A DNA stretch of 64,000 bases from an uncultured Methanobacteriaceae archaeon (GTDB lineage: Archaea > Methanobacteriota > Methanobacteria > Methanobacteriales > Methanobacteriaceae): the NCBI GenBank assembly GCA_947259185.1, contig CAMYKT010000007.1, forward strand, positions 1-64,000, given 5' to 3'. Position 1 is the stretch's first letter, and each line of letters opens with the position of its first letter. A program made the position numbers and the translations under genes. Under the pieces are notes generated by a model that had not been told where the DNA came from, ran no database searches, and worked only from the letters and a program-made list of their open reading frames with translations. Below, piece after piece: positions 26,939-35,222 of this stretch.

Positions 26939-28582
26939 CTAAATTTTTTTAGCCATATACGGTCCTTCCCTATAATATCCAAATTTACGATAATAGTTAC
27001 GCACCCCGATTCCACTGGTAACCAGAATCTTATCCTTATCAAATTCAGAAACCGCTATTTCTTCTGCCCGGGCTAAAAGTTCTTCTCCATATCCTCTGTG
27101 TTGACCCACTCCATTTTCCTTTTTCCCCAGTGGTATTAAAGGACCATAAACATGCAGTTCCCTCACAAGAGCGGTTTTATCTGTAACTTCTATACGATGT
27201 GCGTGATTTGAAGGAATTCTAAGGCGCAGGAAGCCGGCTAAAATATCACAGGACGGGTCTTCAAATGATAAAAAAATTTCCTGACCATCTGCCGCTTCAT
27301 ATCTTTCTTCAGTAAGCTTTATTCTTTTTTCAAGTGATTTTAATCCGTTCAATGATTTATGACCTACTTCACGACATCTAATGCATTGGCACTGTACGTT
27401 TTCCTGGTTTAATTTATCATAAACCAGCTCACCCAGGTTAGACTTTTTAACTCCTGCTTCAATGAGGTTTGATGGTATGTCCCTTTGTATACGCATGGTC
27501 CGTACCCATTTAGGGAGAATCTTTTTTATTTCCACAATTAAATCCACTGCTTCCTGACTGGTATATGGTTCATATTCCCCTTGTTTCCACATATCATGCA
27601 AAACACTTCCCTGGGTAACCAGGCAGGGGTAGATTTTCAACATATCTGGCTTAAAATCAGGATCATTAAATAATCTCTTGAAAATACGTAGATCACGTTC
27701 AAAATCAGAAAAAAGCCCGGGCATGAGATGCATGGCTACTTTTATTCCAGAATCCCTCAAAATTCTATTGGAATCGATAACATCCTGAATATTGTGTCCT
27801 CTTTTTACTCTTTGATAAATAAAATTGTACAGGGTTTGCACTCCTAATTCCACCCGGGTCACACCCAGGGATAACATGCGATCAACATCTTCCTCCCGGC
27901 AATAGTCTGGACGGGTTTCAAAGGTAATCCCCACGCATCGGACTGCAGAATTTTCATTGGCGTTTTGAGCATCTTTTAGCAGTACATAATCATAATCACC
28001 ATAATAGGGAATGCTGGTTGAAGAGTTAACATCCCTGTTTGCAGGGTTTCCCGGGAACATTTCCTCCCCAAAATCAACCATGGCCTGTAGACATTTGGAT
28101 ACAAACCATTCCTGATAACATAAATAGTGGGAAGGGAAAGTTCCTCCCATAATAATTAGTTCCACCTTATCCAGTGGGTGTCCAATACTGTGAAGCTGAC
28201 TCAAGCGGTTATATACCTGAAGGTATGGATCAAAGTTATACATCCGGGCCCTAAGTGCAGCAGGCTCCTCTCCAGTGTAGCTAGGCGGTGCTTTTTCACT
28301 TTCAGGACAATAAAGGCATCTACCATGGTGACACTTCTGAGGTTGGCACATAACCGCCACAATAGCCACACCAGAAATAGTACGGGTGGGTTTTTTCTTC
28401 AGGATAGGGATTATCTTTTCTCTTTCTTCTGGTGTAGAATGCTCCAGGATTAAAGAATTACTCATGAATTTTTCCAGATTTAAATCGCGGCAAAGTTGAC
28501 GCTTGGCCTTTTCCAGATCTTCTTTAGAAACAATTTTTTTTTGAAGTATATTATCAATTATTAATCTACAGGCGTCTTCCAT
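26939..28582 (-). CDS. Elp3-type tRNA U34 carboxymethyl transferase
   Basis: Archaeal Elp3 acts alone to form the cm5U34 base in tRNA anticodons using acetyl-CoA and SAM. The 547-residue protein has a radical SAM core with C84/C89/C92 in 'CHHGRCLYC', the 'IIMGGTFPSH' motif, 'TFETRPDYC' and 'LGVTRVELGVQT'. A small zinc-binding insert ('CQCIRCREVG') and a C-terminal GNAT acetyltransferase domain follow ('HVYGPLIPLG', 'GQHRGYGEELLARAEEIA'). Length matches the family (about 540). GGAG lies eight bases before the ATG. Confidence 0.95.
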   Translation of the reverse strand: MEDACRLIIDNILQKKIVSKEDLEKAKRQLCRDLNLEKFMSNSLILEHSTPEEREKIIPILKKKPTRTISGVAIVAVMCQPQKCHHGRCLYCPESEKAPPSYTGEEPAALRARMYNFDPYLQVYNRLSQLHSIGHPLDKVELIIMGGTFPSHYLCYQEWFVSKCLQAMVDFGEEMFPGNPANRDVNSSTSIPYYGDYDYVLLKDAQNANENSAVRCVGITFETRPDYCREEDVDRMLSLGVTRVELGVQTLYNFIYQRVKRGHNIQDVIDSNRILRDSGIKVAMHLMPGLFSDFERDLRIFKRLFNDPDFKPDMLKIYPCLVTQGSVLHDMWKQGEYEPYTSQEAVDLIVEIKKILPKWVRTMRIQRDIPSNLIEAGVKKSNLGELVYDKLNQENVQCQCIRCREVGHKSLNGLKSLEKRIKLTEERYEAADGQEIFLSFEDPSCDILAGFLRLRIPSNHAHRIEVTDKTALVRELHVYGPLIPLGKKENGVGQHRGYGEELLARAEEIAVSEFDKDKILVTSGIGVRNYYRKFGYYREGPYMAKKI

Positions 28583-28624
28583 GACATGTTCTCCTGAATA
28601 TAATTCTAAAAATCATTTAAAAAT

Positions 28625-29668
28625 CTATTGAACTTTGTTTCTCATCAAATTCAAGACCTTTAATATATCAGTTTTGGATACGATTCCAGTTAAACGATTT
28701 TCCTCCACTACAGGTAAACGTCCTAAATTATTTTTATTAAGCTTTTCCAGGGCAGATATAACTTCTTCATGGGGAGATACAGTTATTATATCTTCAGTCA
28801 TGACTTCCCTGATCATGGCATTTTTATTATCTTTGGCCTGGGACAAATCCTGAAAGGTTACAATGCCTACCAGTTCCTGGTCTTCTATAACCGGGTATCC
28901 CATATGTTTATATTCAAAAATTTTATTCAAAGCTTCTTCTATGGTGATGTGGGGGTCCAGGGTTTTTACTTCAGTGGTCATAATATTTTCCACCAGCATC
29001 CCCCTTAAAAGAGAGGAAACTATGGTGGACTTATATTCCTGGTCTGCACCGATATAAATAAAAAGCGCAATCAATATCAAGAAGAAATTTACAAAAATAC
29101 CAGTTACGGCCATTATAACTGCAAATGTCTTTCCAATACTAACAGATATTTCGGTAGCTCTCAGATAATCCATTCTTTCAGCAAGAATAGCCCTTAAAAT
29201 CCTTCCACCGTCCATGGGAAATGCAGGTATTAAATTAAAAACAGCCAGAACTACGTTTACCAGCACGAATTCTAATATAAAATTACTAATAAATCCTGGT
29301 AACAAAGCCAGAGTAAATTGATAGATGAGGTAAAATATTATAGCAATTACCACATTGGTTAAAGGACCAGCCAGGGAGATAAATAATTCCTGACGGGGCT
29401 TTTTAGGTACTTCACTCATCTGAGCTACTCCTCCAATAGGGAGCAACACTATCTTTTTAATTTCCACTCCATATTTTTGAGCAACATAGGAATGGGATAA
29501 TTCATGGATAACTACTGTTGCAAAAACCAGGGTAATTAAAATTGCTAATTGGAGGGGTATTATATTGAAAAATGCTAGAACATAGATAAAGATTATTAAA
29601 AGTAAAAAAGATATATCCAGTTCTATGGGTATTCCAAATACCTTCAGTATTCTAATTGCGGTTTTCAT
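28625..29668 (-). CDS. Site-2-type zinc metalloprotease (M50) with CBS pair
   Basis: The 347-residue protein is an intramembrane protease of the site-2 family, like the structurally known MJ0392. It has about six membrane segments, the zinc motif H55-E-x-x-H59 in 'TVVIHELSHSYVAQ' and the third ligand D153 in 'NLIPAFPMDGGRILRA'. Two CBS domains occupy about residues 220-345 ('LVENIMTTEVKTLDPHITIEEAL' and 'IREVMTEDIITVSPHEEVISAL') and probably sense a nucleotide. Its substrate is unknown. No clear ribosome binding site is seen before the ATG. Confidence 0.92.
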   Translation of the reverse strand: MKTAIRILKVFGIPIELDISFLLLIIFIYVLAFFNIIPLQLAILITLVFATVVIHELSHSYVAQKYGVEIKKIVLLPIGGVAQMSEVPKKPRQELFISLAGPLTNVVIAIIFYLIYQFTLALLPGFISNFILEFVLVNVVLAVFNLIPAFPMDGGRILRAILAERMDYLRATEISVSIGKTFAVIMAVTGIFVNFFLILIALFIYIGADQEYKSTIVSSLLRGMLVENIMTTEVKTLDPHITIEEALNKIFEYKHMGYPVIEDQELVGIVTFQDLSQAKDNKNAMIREVMTEDIITVSPHEEVISALEKLNKNNLGRLPVVEENRLTGIVSKTDILKVLNLMRNKVQ

Positions 29669-29869
29669 GATAATAATAGTTTATATCTACACTAAAATAA
29701 AGATTTTCTATGAGAAAGGTAATGAAATATTATTAAAAAATTTTTTTAGAAAAATACATTGATGCATTTATCGGACCGGATTTATAATTTCTACAATTAA
29801 ATATAAACTATTATAAATGATTTTGAACATAAGAATTCCCATCTTCTTCAATTAAAAACTGGTGTTTAA

Positions 29870-30154
29870 ATGAAAGTTAGTGAATTTTTAGGTAAAAAGG
29901 TGCTGGACAAAAATGGATTTGAAATTGGTAAAATTTCAGATATGGTTGTTGATCCTTTAAAAGGTTCAATTGATTCTATAAATATTTCTAAGGGGGATAT
30001 GTCATTCAAATCTCAAAATTATCTGGTTTCTGTTGATGAACTGGATAAATTAGGAGATTATGTTATTTTGTCTGTGAGTATGGATGATATGGAGTCTGAA
30101 GAACAATCCACTGAGGATTCATCATCCATATCTATTGATGTGGATATGGATTAG
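29870..30154 (+). CDS. PRC-barrel domain protein
   Basis: The 94-residue protein is a single PRC-barrel: 'EFLGKKVLDKNGFEIGKISDMVVDPLKGSIDSINIS' is the usual opening, followed by short beta strands and an acidic Ser-rich tail. PRC-barrels occur in RNA-processing and photosynthetic proteins; free-standing archaeal copies have no settled function. GGTG precedes the ATG. The next gene (DUF2098) begins 16 bp after its stop, so they are probably co-transcribed. Confidence 0.85.
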   Translation: MKVSEFLGKKVLDKNGFEIGKISDMVVDPLKGSIDSINISKGDMSFKSQNYLVSVDELDKLGDYVILSVSMDDMESEEQSTEDSSSISIDVDMD

Positions 30155-30170
30155 AATTGGGGTAATTTCT

Positions 30171-30473
30171 ATGGAAGTTATGGATTTAAGGGGTAAACCA
30201 CTAACAATTGGTTCTATGGTTCGTTATACTGGAACTGGGACCTCGGGTGAGGTATCTGCTGTAAAAGTAGAGGAAAAGCAGGGTTGGGCTAAAATGAATG
30301 ATTCTGATTTGTGGTACAATACGGAATATTTGGAAGTATTTACTAAATCAGAAACAAAAATATCCCGAAATAATAAAGATAAAACCCCTGCTGCAATGGA
30401 AAAGTCTAAAAAAATGAGAAAGGGGCTGGAAGAAATAGCAATGGGATCCGAATTATGTGATGGTGGAGGATAA
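30171..30473 (+). CDS. DUF2098 family protein
   Basis: The 100-residue protein matches a small methanogen family of unknown function. It starts 'MDLRGKPLTIGSMVRYTGTGTSGEVSAVKVEEKQGWAKM', which looks like an SH3-like beta barrel, and continues with 'DLWYNTEYLEV' and a charged, Lys-rich tail ending in Cys-Asp-Gly-Gly-Gly. The frame is open further upstream, but the ATG at 30171 has GGGGT nine bases before it and lies after the previous stop. Confidence 0.78.
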   Translation: MEVMDLRGKPLTIGSMVRYTGTGTSGEVSAVKVEEKQGWAKMNDSDLWYNTEYLEVFTKSETKISRNNKDKTPAAMEKSKKMRKGLEEIAMGSELCDGGG

Positions 30474-30553
30474 GCCATATTATCCTAATAATGATTTTTT
30501 CAGGTTAATTACCTATACTTTTTTTATTATTTACTTAAATTCAGGTAGATTTA

Positions 30554-31561
30554 ATGGTTACAACTTTTAATAAATTTTTAGAATCAGAAAAAATCTGGCC
30601 CTTACTATTTGATGCATTACCTGATCTCATAGCCATTATTGATAATGATCACCGGATTGTAAAGGTAAATAAAGCAATGGCTAATTGTTTAGATATTTCT
30701 CCTCCTCAGGCAAGGGATTGCCTGTTATGAAATGGTTCACCATCTTCAAAACTAATAAATTCATATCCTCACTCTAAAATGCTTAAATCAGGTGTAGAAA
30801 CCACTGAGGAAATTCAGGAAGATAATCTGGGAGGATATTTCCGGGTTACTGTTTCCCCGATTCAGGATTTTAATGGAGAAATAATAGGTTCAGTACATAT
30901 TGCCCGGGATATTAGTAATCGCCGGAAAATAGAACAGGAACTTCTTAAAACAGTCTCAGAAAAAGAACTGTTAATACCGGAAATACATCATAGGGTTAAA
31001 AATAATTTGATGTTGATATCAAGTTTATTAAATATACAGTCTATGAATATTTCGGATAAAGAAACCCGGGATATTTTCCTGGAAAATAAAGATAAAGCCC
31101 GTTCTATGGCTTTAATACATGAAAAACTATATCAAAGAGAGGACAAGAAAAGGTTGGACTTTGATGAATATATAAGTAGCATGGCTCAGGAGATGGTGCA
31201 AAATTATAATTCATCAATTCTTGAGGTTTCTTTAGATTTTAATATTGATAAAATCTCCTTAGATGTTGATATGCAATACCCGTTGCTTTAATATGTTCAG
31301 AAATAATCACCAATAGCTTTAAACATGCCTTTAATCAGAAAACTGGCAAAATCAGCATTGAATTATTTAAAGAGGATTCTGAAATAGTACTGATTATAGC
31401 AGATGATGGGGTGGGATCCTGAAAACTTTGACTTTAATAAAGAAGGTAATATGGGCTTTAAACTAATCAGAGGATTAGTAGATCAAGTTGGGGCTTCAAT
31501 TGATATTTTAAGAGATAATGGAACTAAATTTATTCTTAAGTTTGAAGACAAAACCTTTTAA
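30554..31561 (+). pseudogene. Broken PAS / HisKA_2-type sensor histidine kinase
   Basis: Pieces of one kinase occur in order but in changing frames. Residues of a PAS domain ('LFDALPDLIAIIDNDHRIVKVNKAMA') start at ATG 30554 and end at a TGA at 30728-30730; just there another frame reads C-Y-E-M-V-H, the usual continuation. PAS resumes by 30760 and runs into 'EIHHRVKNNLMLISSLLNIQS', the phosphoacceptor region of HisKA_2 kinases, up to a TAA at 31289. The ATPase domain continues in another frame from about 31273 ('ICSEIITNSFKHAF', 'IIADDGVGS'), stops at 31420, and its last part ('GFKLIRGLVDQVGASIDIL') is in a third position up to 31561. At least three disruptions are present. Confidence 0.88.
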
Positions 31562-31744
31562 TTTCTTTTAAAAAATACAGATCATGCCGGGTAAATTAAT
31601 AACTAATTTTGATATTATATGGATAAATATGGTGACATCTGCTTAGTTCAAAAGACTATTTTTAATAGTACCTAATTGCATGTAAAATTATATTAATGCT
31701 TTAACTAAATATATATCCGCAGGGGCAGATTTGGAGGTGAAAAA

Positions 31745-32254
31745 ATGCAAAATAATACATTACTGGCTATTTTGACCATAATACTTGGGTTACTGGTAAT
31801 TACCTTCCCATTATTCAGCATATTTACAGTAAGTGTGCTGGCTGGATTAGGAGTAATATTAATTGGAATCTGGTTATTATCTTTAAGTTTTGGGTCCTGG
31901 GCCATAAACAAAGCGGTCAGTTTACTTTATTTACTATTTGGTATCATGGCATTGATTTTAGGATTGGGACTATTTGGAAGTATTATTGCAATAAGTGTTT
32001 TAGCCAGTTTGTGGTTCTACATTGGAGGTTTTTTCCTTATAATTGCCGGTATAATGGGACTATTTGCTAGAGAAGGAACCATTAATAAAGGATCCAATGT
32101 TGTTATAATTCTTTTGGGTATAATATACGTATTACTGGGCTCATGGGCATGGGACCCCTATTTCCTGGCATTGCTTATTGGATTGAGCTTAATAATAGAT
32201 GGAATATCTTTATTTTTTGCAAATCCTTCTGAAAAAATGGAATCAGAAGCTTAA
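31745..32254 (+). CDS. DUF308 (HdeD-like) membrane protein
   Basis: The 169-residue protein has six closely spaced hydrophobic segments with glycines, such as 'LGVILIGIWLLSLSFGSWAI' and 'LWFYIGGFFLIIAGIMGLFA'. This is the repeated pattern of the DUF308/HdeD family. The E. coli member is linked to acid resistance, but function here is unknown. A full GGAGGTGA precedes the ATG, and ATATATAT-like sequence about 35 bases before that may be its promoter. Confidence 0.8.
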   Translation: MQNNTLLAILTIILGLLVITFPLFSIFTVSVLAGLGVILIGIWLLSLSFGSWAINKAVSLLYLLFGIMALILGLGLFGSIIAISVLASLWFYIGGFFLIIAGIMGLFAREGTINKGSNVVIILLGIIYVLLGSWAWDPYFLALLIGLSLIIDGISLFFANPSEKMESEA

Positions 32255-32324
32255 TAATTTGCACTGCCCCTTCTTTTTTAGAGACTTATTTTTCATATTT
32301 TTTTAGTAATATAGGATATAAACA

Positions 32325-32762
32325 CTATACTATGCTATAAATATGATTGTGATGGTTATAATCCTCTAAAATTATATTATCTCCGTCAATAATGTAAATT
32401 AAAACCAAATCCCCTATATGCACCCTTCTACTACCATGAAAATCTCCAGAAAGCGGTTTAAAATGTTCAGGATTTTTTGCAATTTTTCAATTTTTTTCTT
32501 TATCTGGGAATATTTTTTTTTCTTTATCTACAACCTTTCCTAATTTTTTACGGGCACTGGAAGATATTAAAAGGTTATAATCTGTTCTTTCTCTAAGCCA
32601 TAGCTCTTGGAAAAGCTCTAAACATTCTTTAAAACGTGCACATTTTTCTTTTTTGACATCTGCTTTTATTTTATTTAATTCTTCCAGATAAGTGAAGTTT
32701 AAAAAAGGGCCTTTGTGAGAGGTTTCTGAATTTAAACCATTTTTTATATTCTTTTTCACCAT
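32325..32762 (-). pseudogene. Decayed RelBE-like toxin-antitoxin module (fused, with internal stop)
   Basis: Translation from ATG 32762 (good GGTGAT) gives 91 residues. The first 60 resemble the C-terminal part of a RelB-like antitoxin ('FTYLEELNKIKADVKKEKCARFKECLELFQELW'). They run on without a stop into 'YNLLISSSARKKLGKVV', a typical RelE/ParE toxin N-terminus. A TGA at 32487-32489 ends the frame. Beyond it the same frame continues as a clear toxin C-terminus: 'NPEHFKPLSGDFHGSRRVHIG', then 'DLVLIYII', ending in 'HNHIYSIV' and TAG at 32325. The antitoxin start is not obvious. One reading frame with a single nonsense codon suggests recent inactivation; readthrough cannot be excluded. Confidence 0.72.
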
Positions 32763-32960
32763 ATCACCATCTATTTAAAAATATCATTCTTAAAGCAGAT
32801 AAACATTAAAATTGCCAAGAGTGAATTATAAATCTTATTAAAACTATATTATCATCTGCAGGCTAATAGATTTAAATAAGGGGGTATAGGTATTAATATT
32901 CAAAGAGGGAGTAAATTCAAACCGGAAAAAGACTATTACAAAATCGCAGGGATTATCCTT

Positions 32961-33557
32961 TTGGTTGGGTTTTTACAGTTTTTTACAGTTCTTAATCTGG
33001 CTGAAACGCAGTATCCTGGATACAGCACCTCAAAAAATACAATAAGCGAACTGGGAGGAAGCATCCCCCTGATGGAACCATCTTCAACCATCTTCAATCT
33101 AAGCTTGATTATAATGGGAATTTTGACTATAGCTGCAGTTTATTTTATTTTAAAAAGTGGAGGGTGCCGTTTATTTTCTGCCTGCCTGCTTCTATTTGCT
33201 ATCTCAATCATTGGAATTGGAACATTCCCTATATATACTGGAGAAATACACTCATTTTTTACCATAATTGCCCTTATTTCAGGGGTCCTGGCAGTAATAT
33301 TTTCCTACCGCCTGGGTCTCAATATACCTATGGTAATAGTATCATTGGTAGTGGGGTTTACTGCACTTATAACTCTTTTATTAATATTTTTATGGGGATT
33401 GGAAATTTCAAATCCATTAATAGCACTTTTAGGTAAGGGAGGTGTCCAGAGGTTTGTTATGTATCCTGGAATGTTGTATCTCATTTCATTGGGAGGTTAC
33501 CTCACCAGCAGGGGAGAAGATTGGGTTAGACTAAGATTTTCTAAAGGATACTTTTGA
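32961..33557 (+). CDS. DUF998 membrane protein
   Basis: The protein has six hydrophobic segments and the DUF998 features: 'YPGYSTSKNTISELG' after the first segment and 'GIGTFPIYTGEIHSFFTIIALISGVLAVIFS' in the middle. From TTG 32961 it has 198 residues, but that start cuts the first membrane segment: the frame is open back to 32880 and encodes 'KFKPEKDYYKIAGIILL' just upstream. No ATG, GTG or TTG exists there, so the true start may be ATT (32892 or 32898), with GGGGGT at 32880-32885. Function unknown. Confidence 0.72.
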   Translation: MVGFLQFFTVLNLAETQYPGYSTSKNTISELGGSIPLMEPSSTIFNLSLIIMGILTIAAVYFILKSGGCRLFSACLLLFAISIIGIGTFPIYTGEIHSFFTIIALISGVLAVIFSYRLGLNIPMVIVSLVVGFTALITLLLIFLWGLEISNPLIALLGKGGVQRFVMYPGMLYLISLGGYLTSRGEDWVRLRFSKGYF

Positions 33558-33588
33558 TAAAATATTGGAAAAATTAATAATCAAGTAT

Positions 33589-33598
33589 TTATATAAAA
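33589..33598 (+). promoter_or_regulatory. Strong TATA box before the structured RNA
   Basis: TTTATATAAA lies about 28 bases before the base-paired region that starts near 33620, as expected for an archaeal promoter driving that RNA (and perhaps the UbiA gene). Confidence 0.5.
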
Positions 33599-33616
33599 AA
33601 AATCAATTAAATACTT

Positions 33617-33690
33617 CAGGTAAATCCTGGGGGCCTGTGCCCATTAGCTGCACACAGAGCTCACGTTCCGAAGGCTTCCAGGTACTGATA
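33617..33690 (+). ncRNA. Candidate structured RNA of unknown class
   Basis: This short GC-rich island in AT-rich intergenic DNA has an 11-bp helix (33626-33636 with 33672-33682, two G-U pairs) closing a 35-base loop. The loop contains a further hairpin, GTGC 33637-33640 with GCAC 33650-33653. GTA (33620-33622) can pair with TAC (33683-33685) across a 3-base bulge. The 5' half CCTG can alternatively pair with CAGG at 33617-33620, so two exclusive folds exist. A TATA box precedes it and T-rich sequence follows. It could be an independent RNA or a leader element of the UbiA gene 35 bases on. I cannot match it to a known family. Confidence 0.5.
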
Positions 33691-33724
33691 TTTTAGTATT
33701 CTAATTTTTAGTGGTAACTTATTC

Positions 33725-34567
33725 ATGATATTAAAACCAATAGTTACATTATTTCGGCTTGATCTCTCACTAGCTGCAGGAATATGTGTTATTGTGGGAG
33801 AAATAGTTGCTCTGGGCCAAATACCACCCCTTCATCAAATAATAATGGGATTTGCAGTCGGGTTTTTTATTTCCAGTTCTTCCTTAATTTTAAATGACTA
33901 TTTTGATATGCAAACCGATAAAATTAATGCACCTCGTCGTCCGTTGCCCTCAGGAATGATTAAACCATCACAAATAATTGTACTGTCTATTATAACCACA
34001 TTAATTGGCTTAATTATCGCATTTTTAATCAGCAACCTGGCTTTTTTTGTTGCAGCAATTTTCTGGGCAGCAGGATTTTTTTACAACTGGAAACTTAAAA
34101 GAACAGGTTTGCCTGGTAATCTGGTGGTTAGTTCTTCAGTGGCTATTACCTTTATTTTTGGAGGTATTGTGGTGGAAAACCCCTGGAACATTTTTATTTG
34201 GATTTTTAGTGCTATAGCATTTTTTATAGACCTGGGTGAGGAGATTATCTTTGATGCACTGGACATGTTAGGAGATAAAAAGATAAATTCACATTCAATA
34301 GCCTTAAAATATGGTCAGGAAAGGGCATTTAAAATTTCATCTGTACTATTTGCCATGGTGATTTTAATTAGCTTTATTCCCCTAATAATGGGGGGATTGG
34401 GAAGTTCTTATCTGGCTATGATATTAATCATGGATACAATAATTGTTTTTTCCATTTTTAAAATCTTAAAAACTCCAAATACACATCAAAAAAGAAAATA
34501 CGCACGCTTAATTTATCTGGGCGCCACTTTGGGCCTTTTGGGTTTTATAATTGGTCAATTAATATGA
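33725..34567 (+). CDS. UbiA-family prenyltransferase
   Basis: The 280-residue membrane protein has about nine hydrophobic segments and the two Asp-rich motifs of the UbiA superfamily: 'NDYFDMQTDKINAPRRPLPSG' and 'DALDMLGDKKINSHSIAL'. These bind the prenyl diphosphate through magnesium. In archaea such enzymes include digeranylgeranylglyceryl phosphate synthase, which attaches the second lipid chain; this protein could be that enzyme or a relative, and the sequence alone does not settle it. GGTAAC lies upstream of the ATG, and the candidate RNA lies just before it. Confidence 0.82.
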   Translation: MILKPIVTLFRLDLSLAAGICVIVGEIVALGQIPPLHQIIMGFAVGFFISSSSLILNDYFDMQTDKINAPRRPLPSGMIKPSQIIVLSIITTLIGLIIAFLISNLAFFVAAIFWAAGFFYNWKLKRTGLPGNLVVSSSVAITFIFGGIVVENPWNIFIWIFSAIAFFIDLGEEIIFDALDMLGDKKINSHSIALKYGQERAFKISSVLFAMVILISFIPLIMGGLGSSYLAMILIMDTIIVFSIFKILKTPNTHQKRKYARLIYLGATLGLLGFIIGQLI

Positions 34568-34644
34568 CTACCAAATTAATATTTAATTTAAAATATTTTA
34601 TACAATTTAATTATTTTCTGCACTCATTAATTCTACAATTAATA

Positions 34645-35196
34645 TTAATCCCGAAGTTCCTCTTCCTGCATACTTACACAAAAACGACAGAGAGCACCGG
34701 GAGTATTCAACTGTTTTTCTTTTACCGGGCAATAATAAATACCATTTTCATATCTTAATTTAAATCCGCCAGGGAATCGGGTTCCTACAGGATGTATAGA
34801 TTCTTCCTTAACAAAAGCAGTATAAGTAGCCACAATCATGGCAATATGGTTAAAACAAAGTTCTTCATGGCATTTAACCTTTCTTTTCTGTTCATTTAGA
34901 ACTTTAAGAAACTCTTTTAATTTTTTAGTATCCACTAAACCTTCATATTCTTCTGTGTCTTCTTTTAAATCTTTAATACGTAGAAAAAATGCTTTTGTAA
35001 ATCTGGATATAAAATCATCCCTTTCTTTAGGAGGCATGAATTTAGCATCTTCCCGGAGATAGATACTGGCATCCATGATGTCTTTTATATGTAAATGGGA
35101 AGCTTCTATTTTTAATATTTTCAGTAGCTCCTTTTTACTGAGCTTCTCTGAAAAGTTTAAATCTTCAAGTTTACTGGGGTTTTTTAGAATCAGCAT
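34645..35196 (-). CDS. DUF2115 (UPF0305) family protein
   Basis: The 183-residue protein belongs to a methanogen-restricted family of unknown function. It is largely helical and charged, with a C-terminal cysteine cluster: 'KCHEELCFNHIAM', then C-P-V-K...'GALCRFC'. The cysteines could bind a metal or Fe-S cluster. GGGAAT precedes the ATG. It follows hel308 by 26 bp and is probably co-transcribed, which hints at but does not prove a DNA-related role. Confidence 0.8.
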   Translation of the reverse strand: MLILKNPSKLEDLNFSEKLSKKELLKILKIEASHLHIKDIMDASIYLREDAKFMPPKERDDFISRFTKAFFLRIKDLKEDTEEYEGLVDTKKLKEFLKVLNEQKRKVKCHEELCFNHIAMIVATYTAFVKEESIHPVGTRFPGGFKLRYENGIYYCPVKEKQLNTPGALCRFCVSMQEEELRD

Positions 35197-35222
35197 TTAA
35201 TTCCCTTAAAATTTACTTTCCT

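Noticed and set aside
32487..32489. TGA in the toxin-like frame as a selenocysteine or readthrough codon
   Set aside because: RelE-type toxins have no selenocysteine, no SECIS-like structure is visible, and the module has a second lesion (lost antitoxin/toxin boundary). Decay is simpler.
34564..34758. 64-codon frame overlapping the UbiA gene end
   Set aside because: It has no ribosome binding site, runs antisense into DUF2115 and has AT-driven composition; it is a shadow frame.
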